DNA of 48,318 bases from Vibrio sp. 10N.286.49.B3 (GCF_002873395.1 NZ_MCUV01000037.1:1-48318); one strand, 5' to 3'; counted from the stretch's first letter, positions 9,685 through 19,369 are shown. Notes: generated by a model from the sequence alone, not told the origin. Translations and numbers: made by a program.

Positions 9685-10044
9685 CTATAACCCTTCTGTT
9701 TACTTCTAGCGGTGGTGTAAATACGTGCATCGCCGGTGTATCTAAAATTGAATCAAATTTATTATAATGTTAACTTCCTTTGTCTGGTGACTTCAACGTT
9801 GCTTACTGACTTGGTTCATTTGACTAACAGTTTGTAAGTTCGTGAGTTGGTGGTTGCTGAGAGCGAAGAAAATCACTAACATTACCCCTATCTTTACCTA
9901 CTATAGTGTAGGTATTCAATTAAGCAGCAAGAATGCGGTTAGCTTGGCTATACTTGCGAAATGCTCAAAGTGCCTATTTATTTTCAACTGCCCGCAAAAT
10001 GGGAGCACAGGAAAGTGATAGAGCCATCTAAGTAATTAATTATT
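9685..10044 (+). other. 360-bp intergenic region and long leader upstream of apt
   Basis: No gene or known structured RNA was recognised. A perfect -10-like TATAAT lies at 9763-9768 and a TATAGT at 9902-9907; neither has a convincing -35 at the right distance. A leader of about 130 bases or more before apt is therefore likely. It contains a small imperfect hairpin (CTGCCCGC with GGGAGCA, around 9990-10007). The apt ATG itself lacks a clear Shine-Dalgarno sequence. Confidence 0.4.
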
Positions 10045-10590
10045 ATGACTACAGAAACTATCTCATTGATCAAATCAAGCATCAAAAGCATTCCAGATTA
10101 CCCAAAGGCTGGTATCCTTTTTCGTGATGTTACCAGCTTAATGGAAGATCCAGCGGCTTACCGCGCTACGATTCAGTTGCTCGTTGAACAGTATAAAGAC
10201 ATGGGACTGAATAAAATTGTCGGTACAGAAGCACGTGGTTTTTTATTTGGTGCTCCTTTGGCTCTTGAGTTAGGTGTTGGTTTTGTTCCTGTTCGTAAGC
10301 CTGGCAAGCTACCACGCCCAACGATTGCTCAAGATTATGAATTAGAATACGGTACTGATACGTTAGAAATTCACACTGATGCGATTGAAGCGGGTGACAA
10401 AGTATTGATGGTTGATGACCTATTAGCGACCGGTGGTACAATTGAAGCAACCACGAAACTTATCCGCCAATTGGGTGGTGAGGTTGAACACGCTGCATTT
10501 GTGATTAATTTGCCAGAAATTGGTGGTGAAAAACGCTTACAAGCATTGGATTTAACTGTATACAGCATCTGTGAATTTGAAGGTCACTAA
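10045..10590 (+). CDS. apt: Adenine phosphoribosyltransferase Apt
   Basis: Apt salvages adenine with PRPP to form AMP. The PRPP-binding motif [16 protein letters not shown], the flexible-loop region [12 protein letters not shown] and the length of 181 residues are all typical, and the sequence begins as vibrio Apt proteins do ([26 protein letters not shown]). It is the first gene of apt-dnaX-ybaB-recR, an order shared with E. coli. The 42-base gap to dnaX has no terminator hairpin, so co-transcription is likely. Confidence 0.97.
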   Translation: MTTETISLIKSSIKSIPDYPKAGILFRDVTSLMEDPAAYRATIQLLVEQYKDMGLNKIVGTEARGFLFGAPLALELGVGFVPVRKPGKLPRPTIAQDYELEYGTDTLEIHTDAIEAGDKVLMVDDLLATGGTIEATTKLIRQLGGEVEHAAFVINLPEIGGEKRLQALDLTVYSICEFEGH

Positions 10591-10632
10591 TCCTGTGCTT
10601 TTTTCTCATTATTTGCTGGTTGGAATTTCTTT

Positions 10633-12801
10633 ATGAGTTACCTTGCTTTAGCTCGAAAATGGCGACCAATAAAGTTTAATCAAGTCGTTGGTCAGGCACA
10701 TGTTCTGACTGCGCTTGAGAATGCTTTAGGTCAAAATCGTTTACATCATGCTTATCTTTTTAGTGGCACTCGCGGGGTTGGTAAAACTTCGATTGGCCGC
10801 TTATTTGCAAAAGGTCTAAATTGCGAGACGGGCATTACCGCTACGCCTTGTGGTGAGTGTACGACTTGTCGAGAAATCGATGAGGGTCGCTTTGTTGATC
10901 TACTTGAAATCGATGCAGCCTCTAGAACCAAAGTTGAAGATACGCGTGAGTTATTAGACAACGTTCAATACAAGCCTGCTCGTGGCCGTTTTAAAGTCTA
11001 TTTGATTGATGAAGTCCACATGCTTTCAAGGCACAGTTTTAATGCGTTATTGAAAACGCTTGAAGAGCCGCCAGAATATGTGAAGTTTTTATTAGCGACG
11101 ACCGATCCTCAAAAACTGCCGGTGACGATCTTATCACGTTGCTTACAGTTTCATTTGAAGCCGATCAGTGTTGATGATATTCATCAGCAGCTTGAAGATA
11201 TTTTAAAGCAAGAGCATATTTTAGCCGAAGCAAGAGCGTTAGGGATGATTTCTCACGCTGCTGATGGCAGTATGCGTGATGCGCTAAGTTTAACCGATCA
11301 GGCTATCGCTCTAGGTAATGGTGAAGTGAGGGCTGACCTGGTTTCTCATATGTTAGGTACGCTCGATACTGATCAAGCGATTCACCTATTAGAAGCGATT
11401 AGCAGTAAGCAGCCTCAAACTGCGATGGATAGTTTGCAGACACTTGCGCAAAATGGCGTTGAGTGGGATGGGTTGTTACAACAATTAGCCACTCAACTTC
11501 ATCGCTTAGCTATGTATCAAGCGCTACCGGCAACACTGGATAAATCTCAACCAGATGCTGAAAAGATTGAGTTGTTGAGTACAGCGCTATCACCACAAGA
11601 TATTCAGTTGTACTATCAAATTGTGTTAAAAGGCCGTAGTGATCTGGCACTATCTCCAACGGCACGCCTTGGCGTCGAGATGATAGTATTACGCATGATG
11701 GCTTTTCGCCCAGCAGTCAATGCTGGAGCGCAAGTGATTTCGGTTGAGCAAAGTGCTGCACAGCCTACGATGAATGTGAATAGTGTACCAGTTAACGCTC
11801 CAAGCCAGCCTCAGAGCGTAGCGACGACACCAGCGCCTGTAGAGCAAGCAAGAATACCTAGTCGCCAAGCGACACCACCAACGGCTCCTTCTTCGGCACC
11901 GCAGCAACAGGTTGCTCCAATGCCGCCTCAGTACGATGAAAGGAATGCACCACCTCCATCATACTCAGCAGCAGACTACCATGATAATGGTCAACCGCCT
12001 TACCAGAGTGAAGCCGCACCTGCTGCGCCATCTGAGAATAAACCTGCTACGCTAAATAGAAGCGCACCAGCATCTCCAGTGAGTGGTTTACGTCACCAAC
12101 TGCGCTCGCAGCGTAATAGCTCAAGCCAAAGTGCTTCGGGTCAAGGCGCTTCACCTCAGGGTGGTAGTGCACCAAAAAAAGCTAATGCGGCATCTGCAAA
12201 AACGTCAGTTATTGAACGTGTTGCACAAAAGCACTCGGGTTCTGCGCCGGTGTCGCCAATGGCTTCTAATTCTGAAAAAGTCGATGCAGATGATGCTTAT
12301 CGCTGGCGTCCCTCTCAACCTGTCGTAAAACAGGAAAAGAGTAACGAGTTGACACCAACGCAGATAAAACAAGCACTTGAGCATGTTAAGACACCAGAAA
12401 TGGCGGAGATTTTGCTTCAAGAGTCGGTTAAGTCAGATGCATGGTCTGCGATGATAACGCAACTAAATACTGGTAAGTTAGTTGAGCAGTTAGCATTGAA
12501 CTCAGTGTTTAAGCAAGATGGTAATGCCATTGAATTGATGCTGAGAACAGAGCACAAACACTTAAATACCGATAGAGCACAGAGTGATTTATTGGCCGCT
12601 TTAAACCACCATTTAGGTCAAGAATGTTATTTGACAGTGACCTTAGGTGAAGACGGTGAAACACCGCTAGAGTTGCGAGAAAAGATTTATCAAGGCAAGT
12701 TACAGTCAGCTTTCACTAGTTTGGAAAGTGACAGTAATGTTCAATTTTTAGAGCGTCGCTTTGCTGCGGTTTTAGACCGTGATAGTGTGCGTCCTATTTA
12801 A
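10633..12801 (+). CDS. dnaX: DNA polymerase III subunits tau and gamma
   Basis: This is the AAA+ motor of the replicative clamp loader. Walker A GTRGVGKT is at residues 45-52, and zinc cysteines are at 64, 73, 76 and 79. Walker B LIDEVH follows, and SRC of the sensor region is present (ILSRCLQF). Residues ~370-560 are a Pro/Gln/Ser/Ala-rich linker, much longer than in E. coli. The last ~150 residues form the tau-specific domains that contact DnaB and the polymerase alpha subunit. Total length is 722 residues against 643 in E. coli, the difference being mainly the linker. A slippery sequence inside the linker would give a 517-residue gamma form. Confidence 0.96.
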   Translation: MSYLALARKWRPIKFNQVVGQAHVLTALENALGQNRLHHAYLFSGTRGVGKTSIGRLFAKGLNCETGITATPCGECTTCREIDEGRFVDLLEIDAASRTKVEDTRELLDNVQYKPARGRFKVYLIDEVHMLSRHSFNALLKTLEEPPEYVKFLLATTDPQKLPVTILSRCLQFHLKPISVDDIHQQLEDILKQEHILAEARALGMISHAADGSMRDALSLTDQAIALGNGEVRADLVSHMLGTLDTDQAIHLLEAISSKQPQTAMDSLQTLAQNGVEWDGLLQQLATQLHRLAMYQALPATLDKSQPDAEKIELLSTALSPQDIQLYYQIVLKGRSDLALSPTARLGVEMIVLRMMAFRPAVNAGAQVISVEQSAAQPTMNVNSVPVNAPSQPQSVATTPAPVEQARIPSRQATPPTAPSSAPQQQVAPMPPQYDERNAPPPSYSAADYHDNGQPPYQSEAAPAAPSENKPATLNRSAPASPVSGLRHQLRSQRNSSSQSASGQGASPQGGSAPKKANAASAKTSVIERVAQKHSGSAPVSPMASNSEKVDADDAYRWRPSQPVVKQEKSNELTPTQIKQALEHVKTPEMAEILLQESVKSDAWSAMITQLNTGKLVEQLALNSVFKQDGNAIELMLRTEHKHLNTDRAQSDLLAALNHHLGQECYLTVTLGEDGETPLELREKIYQGKLQSAFTSLESDSNVQFLERRFAAVLDRDSVRPI
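12158..12185 (+). promoter_or_regulatory. Programmed -1 frameshift site in dnaX (tau/gamma)
   Basis: The zero-frame codons CCA AAA AAA GCT contain the slippery heptamer A AAA AAA. After a -1 slip the ribosome reads AGC and then TAA, a stop only one codon later. A Shine-Dalgarno-like AGGGTGG begins at 12158, about 12 bases upstream of the slip site, as in the E. coli dnaX signal (A AAA AAG with an upstream AGGGAG). Downstream, TGCAA at 12195 can pair with TTGCA around a second ACGT helix, forming a possible stimulatory hairpin. Transcriptional slippage on the seven A residues would give a similar product. Confidence 0.75.
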
Positions 12802-12878
12802 TCGTAGAGTGAGGGTTGAATCATTGTTTTTCGCCCCCATTTATTTAAGAACAACCCAATAAAACCAGAGAGATTAAC

Positions 12879-13208
12879 ATGTTTGGTAAAGGCGGTATGG
12901 GCAACTTAATGAAGCAAGCCCAGCAAATGCAAGATCGTATGCAAAAACTTCAAGAAGAAATTGCAGCAATGGAAATCACTGGCGAGTCTGGTGCTGGCCT
13001 TGTAAAAGTGACCATCACAGGTAGTCACAGTGTTCGTCGTGTAGAAATCGATGAAAGCTTAATGGAAGATGACAAAGAGATGCTAGAAGACTTGATCGCA
13101 GCAGCGTTCAACGATGCTTCTCGTCGTGTTGAAGAAACTCAAAAAGAAAAAATGGGTTCAGTAACTGGCGGTATGCAATTACCACCAGGTATGAAAATGC
13201 CATTTTAA
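12879..13208 (+). CDS. ybaB: YbaB/EbfC family nucleoid-associated protein
   Basis: A 109-residue dimeric DNA-binding protein of the YbaB/EbfC family, recognisable by the N-terminal coiled-coil helix ([29 protein letters not shown]). The conserved [19 protein letters not shown] and a PGMKMPF tail follow. Members bind DNA with little or moderate specificity. The gene lies between dnaX and recR in a great many bacteria. It is 17 bases upstream of recR, so the two are almost certainly co-transcribed. Confidence 0.95.
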   Translation: MFGKGGMGNLMKQAQQMQDRMQKLQEEIAAMEITGESGAGLVKVTITGSHSVRRVEIDESLMEDDKEMLEDLIAAAFNDASRRVEETQKEKMGSVTGGMQLPPGMKMPF

Positions 13209-13225
13209 GAGTAGCTAAATAAATA

Positions 13226-13825
13226 ATGCGTACTAGCCATATGCTGGAGCATTTGATGGAGGCCTTACGTTGTCTACCTGGGGTTGGCCCCAAGTCGGCG
13301 CAGCGTATGGTCTTTCATTTGTTACAGCGAGACAGAAAAGGTGGATTACAGTTAGCCGAAGCGCTATCTCAAGCAATGACTGATATCGGTCACTGTGTTG
13401 AATGTAGAACCTTTACTGAAGAAGAAACGTGTCACATCTGTACCAATCCAAAGCGCCAAGAAAATGGTCAATTATGTGTTGTAGAAAGCCCTGGAGATAT
13501 TGCAGCGGTTGAAGCAACAGGTCAGTATTCTGGTCGTTACTTTGTGTTAATGGGGCACTTATCACCACTCGATGGTATTGGTCCTAGCGACATTGGCTTA
13601 GATGTATTAGATTTTCGCTTACAGCGTGGGGATGTTTCAGAGGTTATTCTGGCAACTAACCCAACGGTGGAGGGGGAAGCAACAGCACACTATATCGCCG
13701 AGCTATGTCATGCTCATGAGGTTAGTGTTAGCCGTATTGCTCATGGTGTGCCCGTGGGTGGCGAGCTAGAGTTTGTTGATGGGACGACGTTATCCCACTC
13801 ATTATTAGGCCGTCAAAAGCTATAA
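13226..13825 (+). CDS. recR: Recombination mediator protein RecR
   Basis: RecR works with RecO (and RecF) to load RecA onto SSB-coated gaps. Visible in order are the helix-hairpin-helix [12 protein letters not shown] (17-28), a four-cysteine zinc finger (C57, C60, C69, C72) and a Toprim domain ([14 protein letters not shown], then [13 protein letters not shown]). The C-terminal Walker-B-like region ([14 protein letters not shown]) closes the protein. Its 199 residues are normal. It is last in the apt-dnaX-ybaB-recR unit and is followed by a strong terminator. Confidence 0.97.
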   Translation: MRTSHMLEHLMEALRCLPGVGPKSAQRMVFHLLQRDRKGGLQLAEALSQAMTDIGHCVECRTFTEEETCHICTNPKRQENGQLCVVESPGDIAAVEATGQYSGRYFVLMGHLSPLDGIGPSDIGLDVLDFRLQRGDVSEVILATNPTVEGEATAHYIAELCHAHEVSVSRIAHGVPVGGELEFVDGTTLSHSLLGRQKL

Positions 13826-13836
13826 TCTTATTTTTT

Positions 13837-13873
13837 AAAGCCGTAATTACCTTGATGTGATTACGGCTTTTTT
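13837..13873 (+). terminator. Intrinsic terminator after recR
   Basis: A perfect 11-bp stem, AAAGCCGTAAT with ATTACGGCTTT, is followed by T residues. Confidence 0.92.
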
Positions 13874-13880
13874 ATTGATA

Positions 13881-14129
13881 TTAAGTTAAACGCTCAAGCT
13901 CAATAATGTTATCAAGTGCCTGTTGATTACTGGTGCCACACACATCAGGGCAGGCTTTAAAGTCATGGCAAACCTGTGGGCGTTCAGGTTTACCAAATAG
14001 CTTACATAGGTTCTCTTCATTTAACTGGATACAACGTACCCCTGCAGGTTTACCTTTCTCCATACCCGGAATAGAAGAGGAGATACTTGGTGCGATGCAG
14101 CAAGCTCCGCAGTGTAGACGACAATCCAT
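13881..14129 (-). CDS. YkgJ-type cysteine cluster protein
   Basis: A small 82-residue protein with eight cysteines: CRLHCGACC at the N-terminus, then CIQLNEENLCKLF and CHDFKACPDVC. This is the CxxCGxCC-type pattern of the YkgJ/UPF0153 cysteine-cluster family, thought to bind zinc or iron; no activity is established. The ORF ends 8 bases after the recR terminator and is convergent with recR. The next gene, divergent and 145 bases away, is another cysteine-cluster protein (YcgN type), which may hint at related roles. A longer reverse-strand frame upstream is in a different phase and has no family features. Confidence 0.8.
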   Translation of the reverse strand: MDCRLHCGACCIAPSISSSIPGMEKGKPAGVRCIQLNEENLCKLFGKPERPQVCHDFKACPDVCGTSNQQALDNIIELERLT

Positions 14130-14274
14130 CAGAAAACCTCAATGACAATTTTTGGGCGGCGATCATACCAGAAATTGCGCCGATGGATAATAGAATCGAA
14201 CGATTTTTCTGCTTGCACTTTGCCAGCGAGAACGGTATAAAACGCATCCATTTCATTAGCAAAGACGTAATCTT

Positions 14275-14712
14275 ATGACCACTCAATTTTGGCAAGAAAA
14301 AGCACTCGAACAAATGACGGAACAAGAGTGGGAGTCGCTTTGTGATGGCTGTGGAAAATGCTGCCTGCATAAGTTAATGGATGAAGATAGTGATGATGTG
14401 TACTACACCAATGTCGCTTGTAGCCTACTGAATGATAAGACATGTTCATGTAAAGACTACCCAAATCGTTTTAAATCTGGTGAAGAGTGTCTAAAGCTAA
14501 CGCGTGATAAAATTCATGAGTTTAATTGGCTACCAGAAACGTGTTCTTACCGTGTATTATCAGAAGGTAAGCCGCTACCAGAATGGCACCCGCTAATTAC
14601 GGGCTCTAAATCTGAAATGCATGCTGCAGGTGAAAGTGTGCGTAATAAAGTGGTGTATGAGATTGATGTTATCGATTGGGAAGATCACATACTTAACCAC
14701 CCAAATCGTTGA
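14275..14712 (+). CDS. ycgN: YcgN family (UPF0260) cysteine cluster protein
   Basis: This 145-residue protein aligns well by eye with E. coli YcgN. The N-terminus [26 protein letters not shown] is followed by [23 protein letters not shown] and the family signature [22 protein letters not shown]. Conserved cysteines suggest a metal or Fe-S site, but the role is unknown. In many gammaproteobacteria ycgN sits near minCDE; here it is alone, divergent from the YkgJ-like gene and closed by a bidirectional terminator shared with rlmA. Confidence 0.9.
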   Translation: MTTQFWQEKALEQMTEQEWESLCDGCGKCCLHKLMDEDSDDVYYTNVACSLLNDKTCSCKDYPNRFKSGEECLKLTRDKIHEFNWLPETCSYRVLSEGKPLPEWHPLITGSKSEMHAAGESVRNKVVYEIDVIDWEDHILNHPNR

Positions 14713-14721
14713 TTTAAATGC

Positions 14722-14772
14722 AAAAAGGCTAGATCATGATTTTAATGATAAGATCATAGACTAGCCTTTTTT
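14722..14772. terminator. Bidirectional terminator between ycgN and rlmA
   Basis: AAAAAGGCTAG at the left pairs perfectly with CTAGCCTTTTT at the right, and an inner ATGATC-type stem (ATCATGAT / ATGATAAGATCAT) extends it. The A run on one side and T run on the other let it serve both convergent genes. Confidence 0.9.
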
Positions 14773-14795
14773 GTCTCTATTGGTTAATAAAGCAA

Positions 14796-15614
14796 TTAAT
14801 TTTTGCGATATACGCGCAGCATGAAATCAGCTTCACAGTCAAATGATTCACTTGCTGCTAATGTTGAACGGAATTCATCTGTCGCTTTCCATGCAAAAGG
14901 CGTCATCTGTAATAGGTCAACTGCGCTACTACCAGTCAGTGACATGGTGTAGTTGAGCTTTTCTTCATGCTCTAGTGTAAAACCTGCAATCTCTTCTGCT
15001 TCCTTAGGGTGAAGCCTTACACCATCATAAATCCCATCACGTAATTGATATAGGTGACGAGCTGCAGGTGTTACCGTAATCACGACACCATTGTCGCTAA
15101 TACAGCGTTGTAACTCTTCTGCTTTACAAGGCGCATAGATACGTAAAATGCCATCTAGTGCATTATTAGCGAAGGGTAAGCGGTGACTTGATGCAACGCA
15201 AAATAAACTGCTAGGGTAGCGCTTTGCGGCGTATCGAATCGCAACTTTAGAGATGTCTAAGCCAAAGACTCGAGCTTGACTTGACTGTTCTGAGAGGTGC
15301 TGCGCCACTTGGTCAGTGTAATAACCTTCACCACACCCGATGTCCAGTAACTGATGTCCACTCTCTTTTAGGTACTGTTGGCAAAGTGCAGCTACAGCCT
15401 GACGCATAGGATCGTAGTGGTTGCCCTCTAAAAATCGACGTCTTGCCTGCATCATTTCTTTATTATCACCAGGATCTTTTGAGCGTTTGTGGTGAGCAGG
15501 CATTAGGTTAACGTAACCTTCTTTTGCGAGATCAAACTGATGATTATTGTTACATTGAAATGTACGATCATTCAATTGTAAAGCCTGATGACAAAGCGGA
15601 CATTGGTAAGCCAT
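14796..15614 (-). CDS. rlmA: 23S rRNA (guanine(745)-N(1))-methyltransferase RlmA
   Basis: RlmA(I) methylates N1 of G745 in helix 35 of 23S rRNA, using S-adenosylmethionine. The N-terminal zinc finger is visible (C5, C8, C21, H25 in YQCPLCHQAL...FQCNNNHQF). It is followed by the conserved DLAKEGYVNLMPAHHKRSKDPGDNKEMMQARRRFLEGNHY and a Rossmann methyltransferase with LLDIGCGEGYYT. A longer frame reaches 15701, but the ATG at 15614 has AAGGT upstream, puts the zinc finger at the usual place and gives 272 residues against 269 in E. coli. Confidence 0.94.
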   Translation of the reverse strand: MAYQCPLCHQALQLNDRTFQCNNNHQFDLAKEGYVNLMPAHHKRSKDPGDNKEMMQARRRFLEGNHYDPMRQAVAALCQQYLKESGHQLLDIGCGEGYYTDQVAQHLSEQSSQARVFGLDISKVAIRYAAKRYPSSLFCVASSHRLPFANNALDGILRIYAPCKAEELQRCISDNGVVITVTPAARHLYQLRDGIYDGVRLHPKEAEEIAGFTLEHEEKLNYTMSLTGSSAVDLLQMTPFAWKATDEFRSTLAASESFDCEADFMLRVYRKN

Positions 15615-15746
15615 AAAGATACCTTGCGATAAAAGTCGAGGAAATAGTTTGGCGCAAGTGTAACGACAATGAATCGATAATTCAAAAAAATAGGCAACCA
15701 ATAAAATTAGTTACCTTATTTAGAGTATTGATTTTTGATAGGGCAA

Positions 15747-16631
15747 CTACTTAGCGGATAAAACCGTAATTAATTGATGGCTTTCACCAGGCTGTAGAGT
15801 TTTACCAGATTCGATGCAAGGTGCATGTAGAGCTGATTCGACACATAACATCGTTTGATAGCCATTATTATCCATATCAGCCATCGCTTCTGCACCTTCA
15901 GCCCATGGGTTCCAAATAACGGCTGAGTTATGGCCTGCATTGGTAATCTGCAATGTGCGATTTAGTTGTTTATCTTTGACTTCAACCGTTGCTGCTGGCT
16001 GGGTGTAAACGCGATCCACAACTTGATTAATAGTCAGGGTTTCCTCACCGTTGCACGCTTTTCCTGATTGCAAATTATCAAGGTAAGCACTACCCATACC
16101 TGTTGTTTCAACATCAGCGATATTCGCGATATTAAGGTAAGTATGTAAAGCACCAGAAAAAGACCATGGCGTAGTATCGGTATTGGTCACTTCTAGCGTT
16201 ACGGTTAACTGACTTGAAATTTCGATATTGAGTCGAGCTGCAAATTGATGAGGCCATAGAGCAAGGGTTTGTTCACTAGGGTTAAGTCCCAAGCTCACAA
16301 TGACGCCATGATCATTTTCTTTATGCTCAAGAATTTCCCACTGGCTTGTGCGTGCAAAACCATGAGCGGGTGCCGCAATGCGACCAAACCATGGCCAACA
16401 GATAGGAATACCACCACGAAAAGCGGCTTTACCATCAAAGATTGCACTTTTGCTCATCCAGATCAGATCAGCTTGATCATTCGGCTTAAATGAAACCACG
16501 TGACCACCATGTAAGGAGATACCAGCGGTCGCTTTTTCATGAATGACACGAATGATTTTAACGCCATCTTTTTCAACAATGGTGACGTTATCTGAAAGTA
16601 CCGCTAGGGCAGGGAGTAAATGTAAATCCAT
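15747..16631 (-). CDS. yeaD: D-hexose-6-phosphate mutarotase YeaD
   Basis: An aldose-1-epimerase-fold enzyme that interconverts the anomers of glucose-6-phosphate-type sugars. Family motifs are visible: GGHVVSFKP, FRGGIPICWPWFG, AHGFARTSQWEI, and ALHTYLNI. It lies immediately downstream of gapA on the same strand, the E. coli gapA-yeaD order, but a terminator separates the two here. The ATG at 16631 has AAGGAA seven bases upstream; the longer frame adds seven residues with no support. Length is 294 residues, as in E. coli. Confidence 0.92.
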   Translation of the reverse strand: MDLHLLPALAVLSDNVTIVEKDGVKIIRVIHEKATAGISLHGGHVVSFKPNDQADLIWMSKSAIFDGKAAFRGGIPICWPWFGRIAAPAHGFARTSQWEILEHKENDHGVIVSLGLNPSEQTLALWPHQFAARLNIEISSQLTVTLEVTNTDTTPWSFSGALHTYLNIANIADVETTGMGSAYLDNLQSGKACNGEETLTINQVVDRVYTQPAATVEVKDKQLNRTLQITNAGHNSAVIWNPWAEGAEAMADMDNNGYQTMLCVESALHAPCIESGKTLQPGESHQLITVLSAK

Positions 16632-16663
16632 AAACACGTTCCTTTTACACAAATTTCAGATAC

Positions 16664-16690
16664 AAAAAAGGCGACAATTAAGTCGCCTTT
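16664..16690 (-). terminator. Intrinsic terminator after gapA
   Basis: AAAGGCGAC and GTCGCCTTT form a perfect nine-bp stem with a 6-nt loop, and the reverse-strand transcript ends in six U. Downstream yeaD may still receive read-through. Confidence 0.9.
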
Positions 16691-16750
16691 CATACTTAAA
16701 AGATTCAATAACCTTTTAAGCTAGCTTTCAAAGAAAGTCTAAACTAATGC

Positions 16751-17770
<1,020 letters not shown>

Positions 17771-17782
17771 TTAAAGATAACT

Positions 17783-17797
17783 GGTAGTAAAATTACA
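17783..17797. promoter_or_regulatory. Candidate HexR operator in the gapA leader
   Basis: GGTAGT-AAA-ATTACA matches 10 of 12 defined positions of the HexR palindrome TGTAAT-N3-ATTACA; the half nearest msrB is perfect. gapA is a member of the HexR central-carbon regulon in many gammaproteobacteria. The site would lie about 120 bases downstream of the predicted start of transcription, so it either blocks elongation or serves a second promoter. Confidence 0.35.
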
Positions 17798-17925
17798 GAA
17801 TCTATTACGCCTCTGCAATAGGTAATGCTTCTTAATTTGTTCAAAGTCAAAAAAAAGGATTATTTTTAATAACAATAGTCATTAAGTGCCTGTTATTTGA
17901 GCTTAGTTACCAAGAAAAGCGCACC

Positions 17926-17973
17926 ATTATAGAGTGGTATCTCTTAAATGGTAAAATACTTTCTAATTTTACC
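17926..17973 (-). promoter_or_regulatory. gapA promoter with a palindrome over the -35
   Basis: On the reverse strand TTACCA (17949-17954) is followed after exactly 17 bases by a perfect -10 TATAAT (17926-17931). The 24-bp palindrome GGTAAAAT-N8-ATTTTACC (17950-17973, both arms perfect) covers the -35 and the bases upstream, a position typical of an operator. I do not recognise the cognate regulator. Confidence 0.65.
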
Positions 17974-18104
17974 GAGACAATATTACACAAAAATAAAGAA
18001 TGTGCTACAAACATAGTGAAATGAAAAGTTTCTTGGCGTAATTTGTAAGTACATTGTTCGATAAGTGTTTGTGAAAGCGAGATAGATAAAAGTGGGGTAT
18101 AGAA

Positions 18105-18482
18105 ATGGCATCAGAACAAGATTGGTTAAAGAAACTTTCACAGGAAGAGTACCGAGTATGTCGGCAGCAAGGTACAGAAACTCCATTTTCTGGTAAACTT
18201 TTGTTTAATAAGGAAATTGGTGTTTATTCTTGTACCTGTTGCCAAGCGGAGTTATTTAGTTCTGATAATAAATATGATTCTGGTTGCGGTTGGCCAAGCT
18301 TTGATGCCCCGATTCATAACGAAGCAATTCGCTATTTAGAGGATGTAAGTCATGGCATGAAACGTATTGAAATTCGCTGTGCTGCATGTGACAGTCATCT
18401 TGGGCATGTTTTTCCTGATGGACCTAAAACCACGGGAGAAAGATTTTGTGTTAACTCTGTGTCGTTAGTTTTCAACAAATGA
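18105..18482 (+). CDS. msrB: Peptide-methionine (R)-S-oxide reductase MsrB
   Basis: MsrB reduces the R epimer of methionine sulfoxide in oxidised proteins, using thioredoxin. All key residues are seen: zinc ligands C43, C46, C92 and C95, resolving C61 in SGCGWPSF, the [10 protein letters not shown] motif, and catalytic C115 in RFCVNSVSL. Length is 125 residues, slightly shorter than E. coli (137), the difference being at the ends. It is divergent from gapA as in E. coli. The stop is 21 bases from the convergent lipoprotein gene, with no clear terminator hairpin between them. Confidence 0.96.
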   Translation: MASEQDWLKKLSQEEYRVCRQQGTETPFSGKLLFNKEIGVYSCTCCQAELFSSDNKYDSGCGWPSFDAPIHNEAIRYLEDVSHGMKRIEIRCAACDSHLGHVFPDGPKTTGERFCVNSVSLVFNK

Positions 18483-18503
18483 ATGAAAATAAAGTAAAAT
18501 TTG

Positions 18504-19331
18504 TTATTTTATTTCATCTTTTTGAAAAAGCTCTGGGCTAAATGTTCCTTTTTTTATCGAAACGGCCAGTGATGCCGCTAATTTATCCAGTCGCTCAAAT
18601 TCCTCCTGTTTAAATGGAAAGAGCAAGGCTAAATGTTTTTTCGATGCGATAGAAACATCAAAATATTGACCAATCATTGTCCATAAATAGGCATCTTGAT
18701 AACGCTTTAAGCTATGGTTTGTGCTGGCTAAGGCTTTTAAAGCTTGCGTATTGACCGGCATTTTTTGATCTAAGGCGATAGAGTTCATTAATAACTTGAC
18801 CGATTTCTCAGGATCCCTCTTAGTATAATAGGTGGCCAAGGCGTATTGCAGTTCAGCAGTATTAAGCTCAGGGGTATTTTCTAATTGTAAAAAGCGACGC
18901 TGAGCTTGTTTGTCGCCAGTTTGAGTCCAAAGAAAATAGAGTGTTTCTGGTTCTGTTGAGGGTTCTAATTCTTTTTTAATACGATCTAAAGCGTTAATAC
19001 TGTGCATGAGCGCACTGACTCGTTGCTTTTTCAGTTCAGCTTGATCGATTAGGGTAATTTGCGCGGCTAATTCTAAGCATTGACGATATTTAGACGTTAA
19101 ATGATACTCTTGGATTTTATTTGCATCACTAGGCGTTTTTAATTCCTCATAGCGATGCCAAATTAGCTCTGTGCGATCGTGTCGGCATTGACCGTCATTT
19201 ATGTTTAATCGATCACACTGTAGCTCTGCATTGTTTTCACACAGTTGATTCGTCGTTCTGTTCCCTTCTAGACACCCAGTTAAGCTTAAAGAAAGAAAGA
19301 CAATGATAGAGGGAAGTTTACTATTTTTCAT
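18504..19331 (-). CDS. Putative lipoprotein, DUF2989-like
   Basis: The N-terminus is a lipoprotein signal (KLPSIIVFLSLSLTGC, modified Cys20), so the mature protein is membrane-anchored; Leu at +2 favours the outer membrane. The rest is a helical 255-residue domain whose pairs of helices (SIALDQKMPVNTQALKALASTNHSLKRYQDAYLWTMIG) look TPR/Sel1-like. It resembles a Vibrio/Shewanella family of unknown function found beside gapA-msrB (I believe DUF2989, from memory). It lies 27 bases downstream of iscB on the same strand. Its start has no clear Shine-Dalgarno sequence, and the insertion has probably displaced its native promoter. Confidence 0.65.
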   Translation of the reverse strand: MKNSKLPSIIVFLSLSLTGCLEGNRTTNQLCENNAELQCDRLNINDGQCRHDRTELIWHRYEELKTPSDANKIQEYHLTSKYRQCLELAAQITLIDQAELKKQRVSALMHSINALDRIKKELEPSTEPETLYFLWTQTGDKQAQRRFLQLENTPELNTAELQYALATYYTKRDPEKSVKLLMNSIALDQKMPVNTQALKALASTNHSLKRYQDAYLWTMIGQYFDVSIASKKHLALLFPFKQEEFERLDKLAASLAVSIKKGTFSPELFQKDEIK

Positions 19332-19349
19332 TATATTTAGGCAAGGATA

Positions 19350-19369
19350 CCTCTTGCTTTAGCGGGAGG
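19350..19369. repeat. Right-end subterminal hairpin of the IscB element
   Basis: CCTCTTGC-TTTA-GCGGGAGG on the plus strand pairs over eight positions with two G-T wobbles. The iscB stop codon lies in the loop. Imperfect subterminal hairpins of this kind are recognised by IS200/IS605-type Y1 transposases as single-stranded DNA. Confidence 0.6.

Noticed and set aside
9685..10044. Purine riboswitch or 4.5S RNA upstream of apt
   Set aside because: Neither the purine-aptamer core nor the GGAAGGAAGCAGCC-type SRP motif is present.
14050..14370. Reverse-strand 106-codon frame between the two cysteine-cluster genes
   Set aside because: It overlaps both real genes, has poor composition and no family features or ribosome-binding site.
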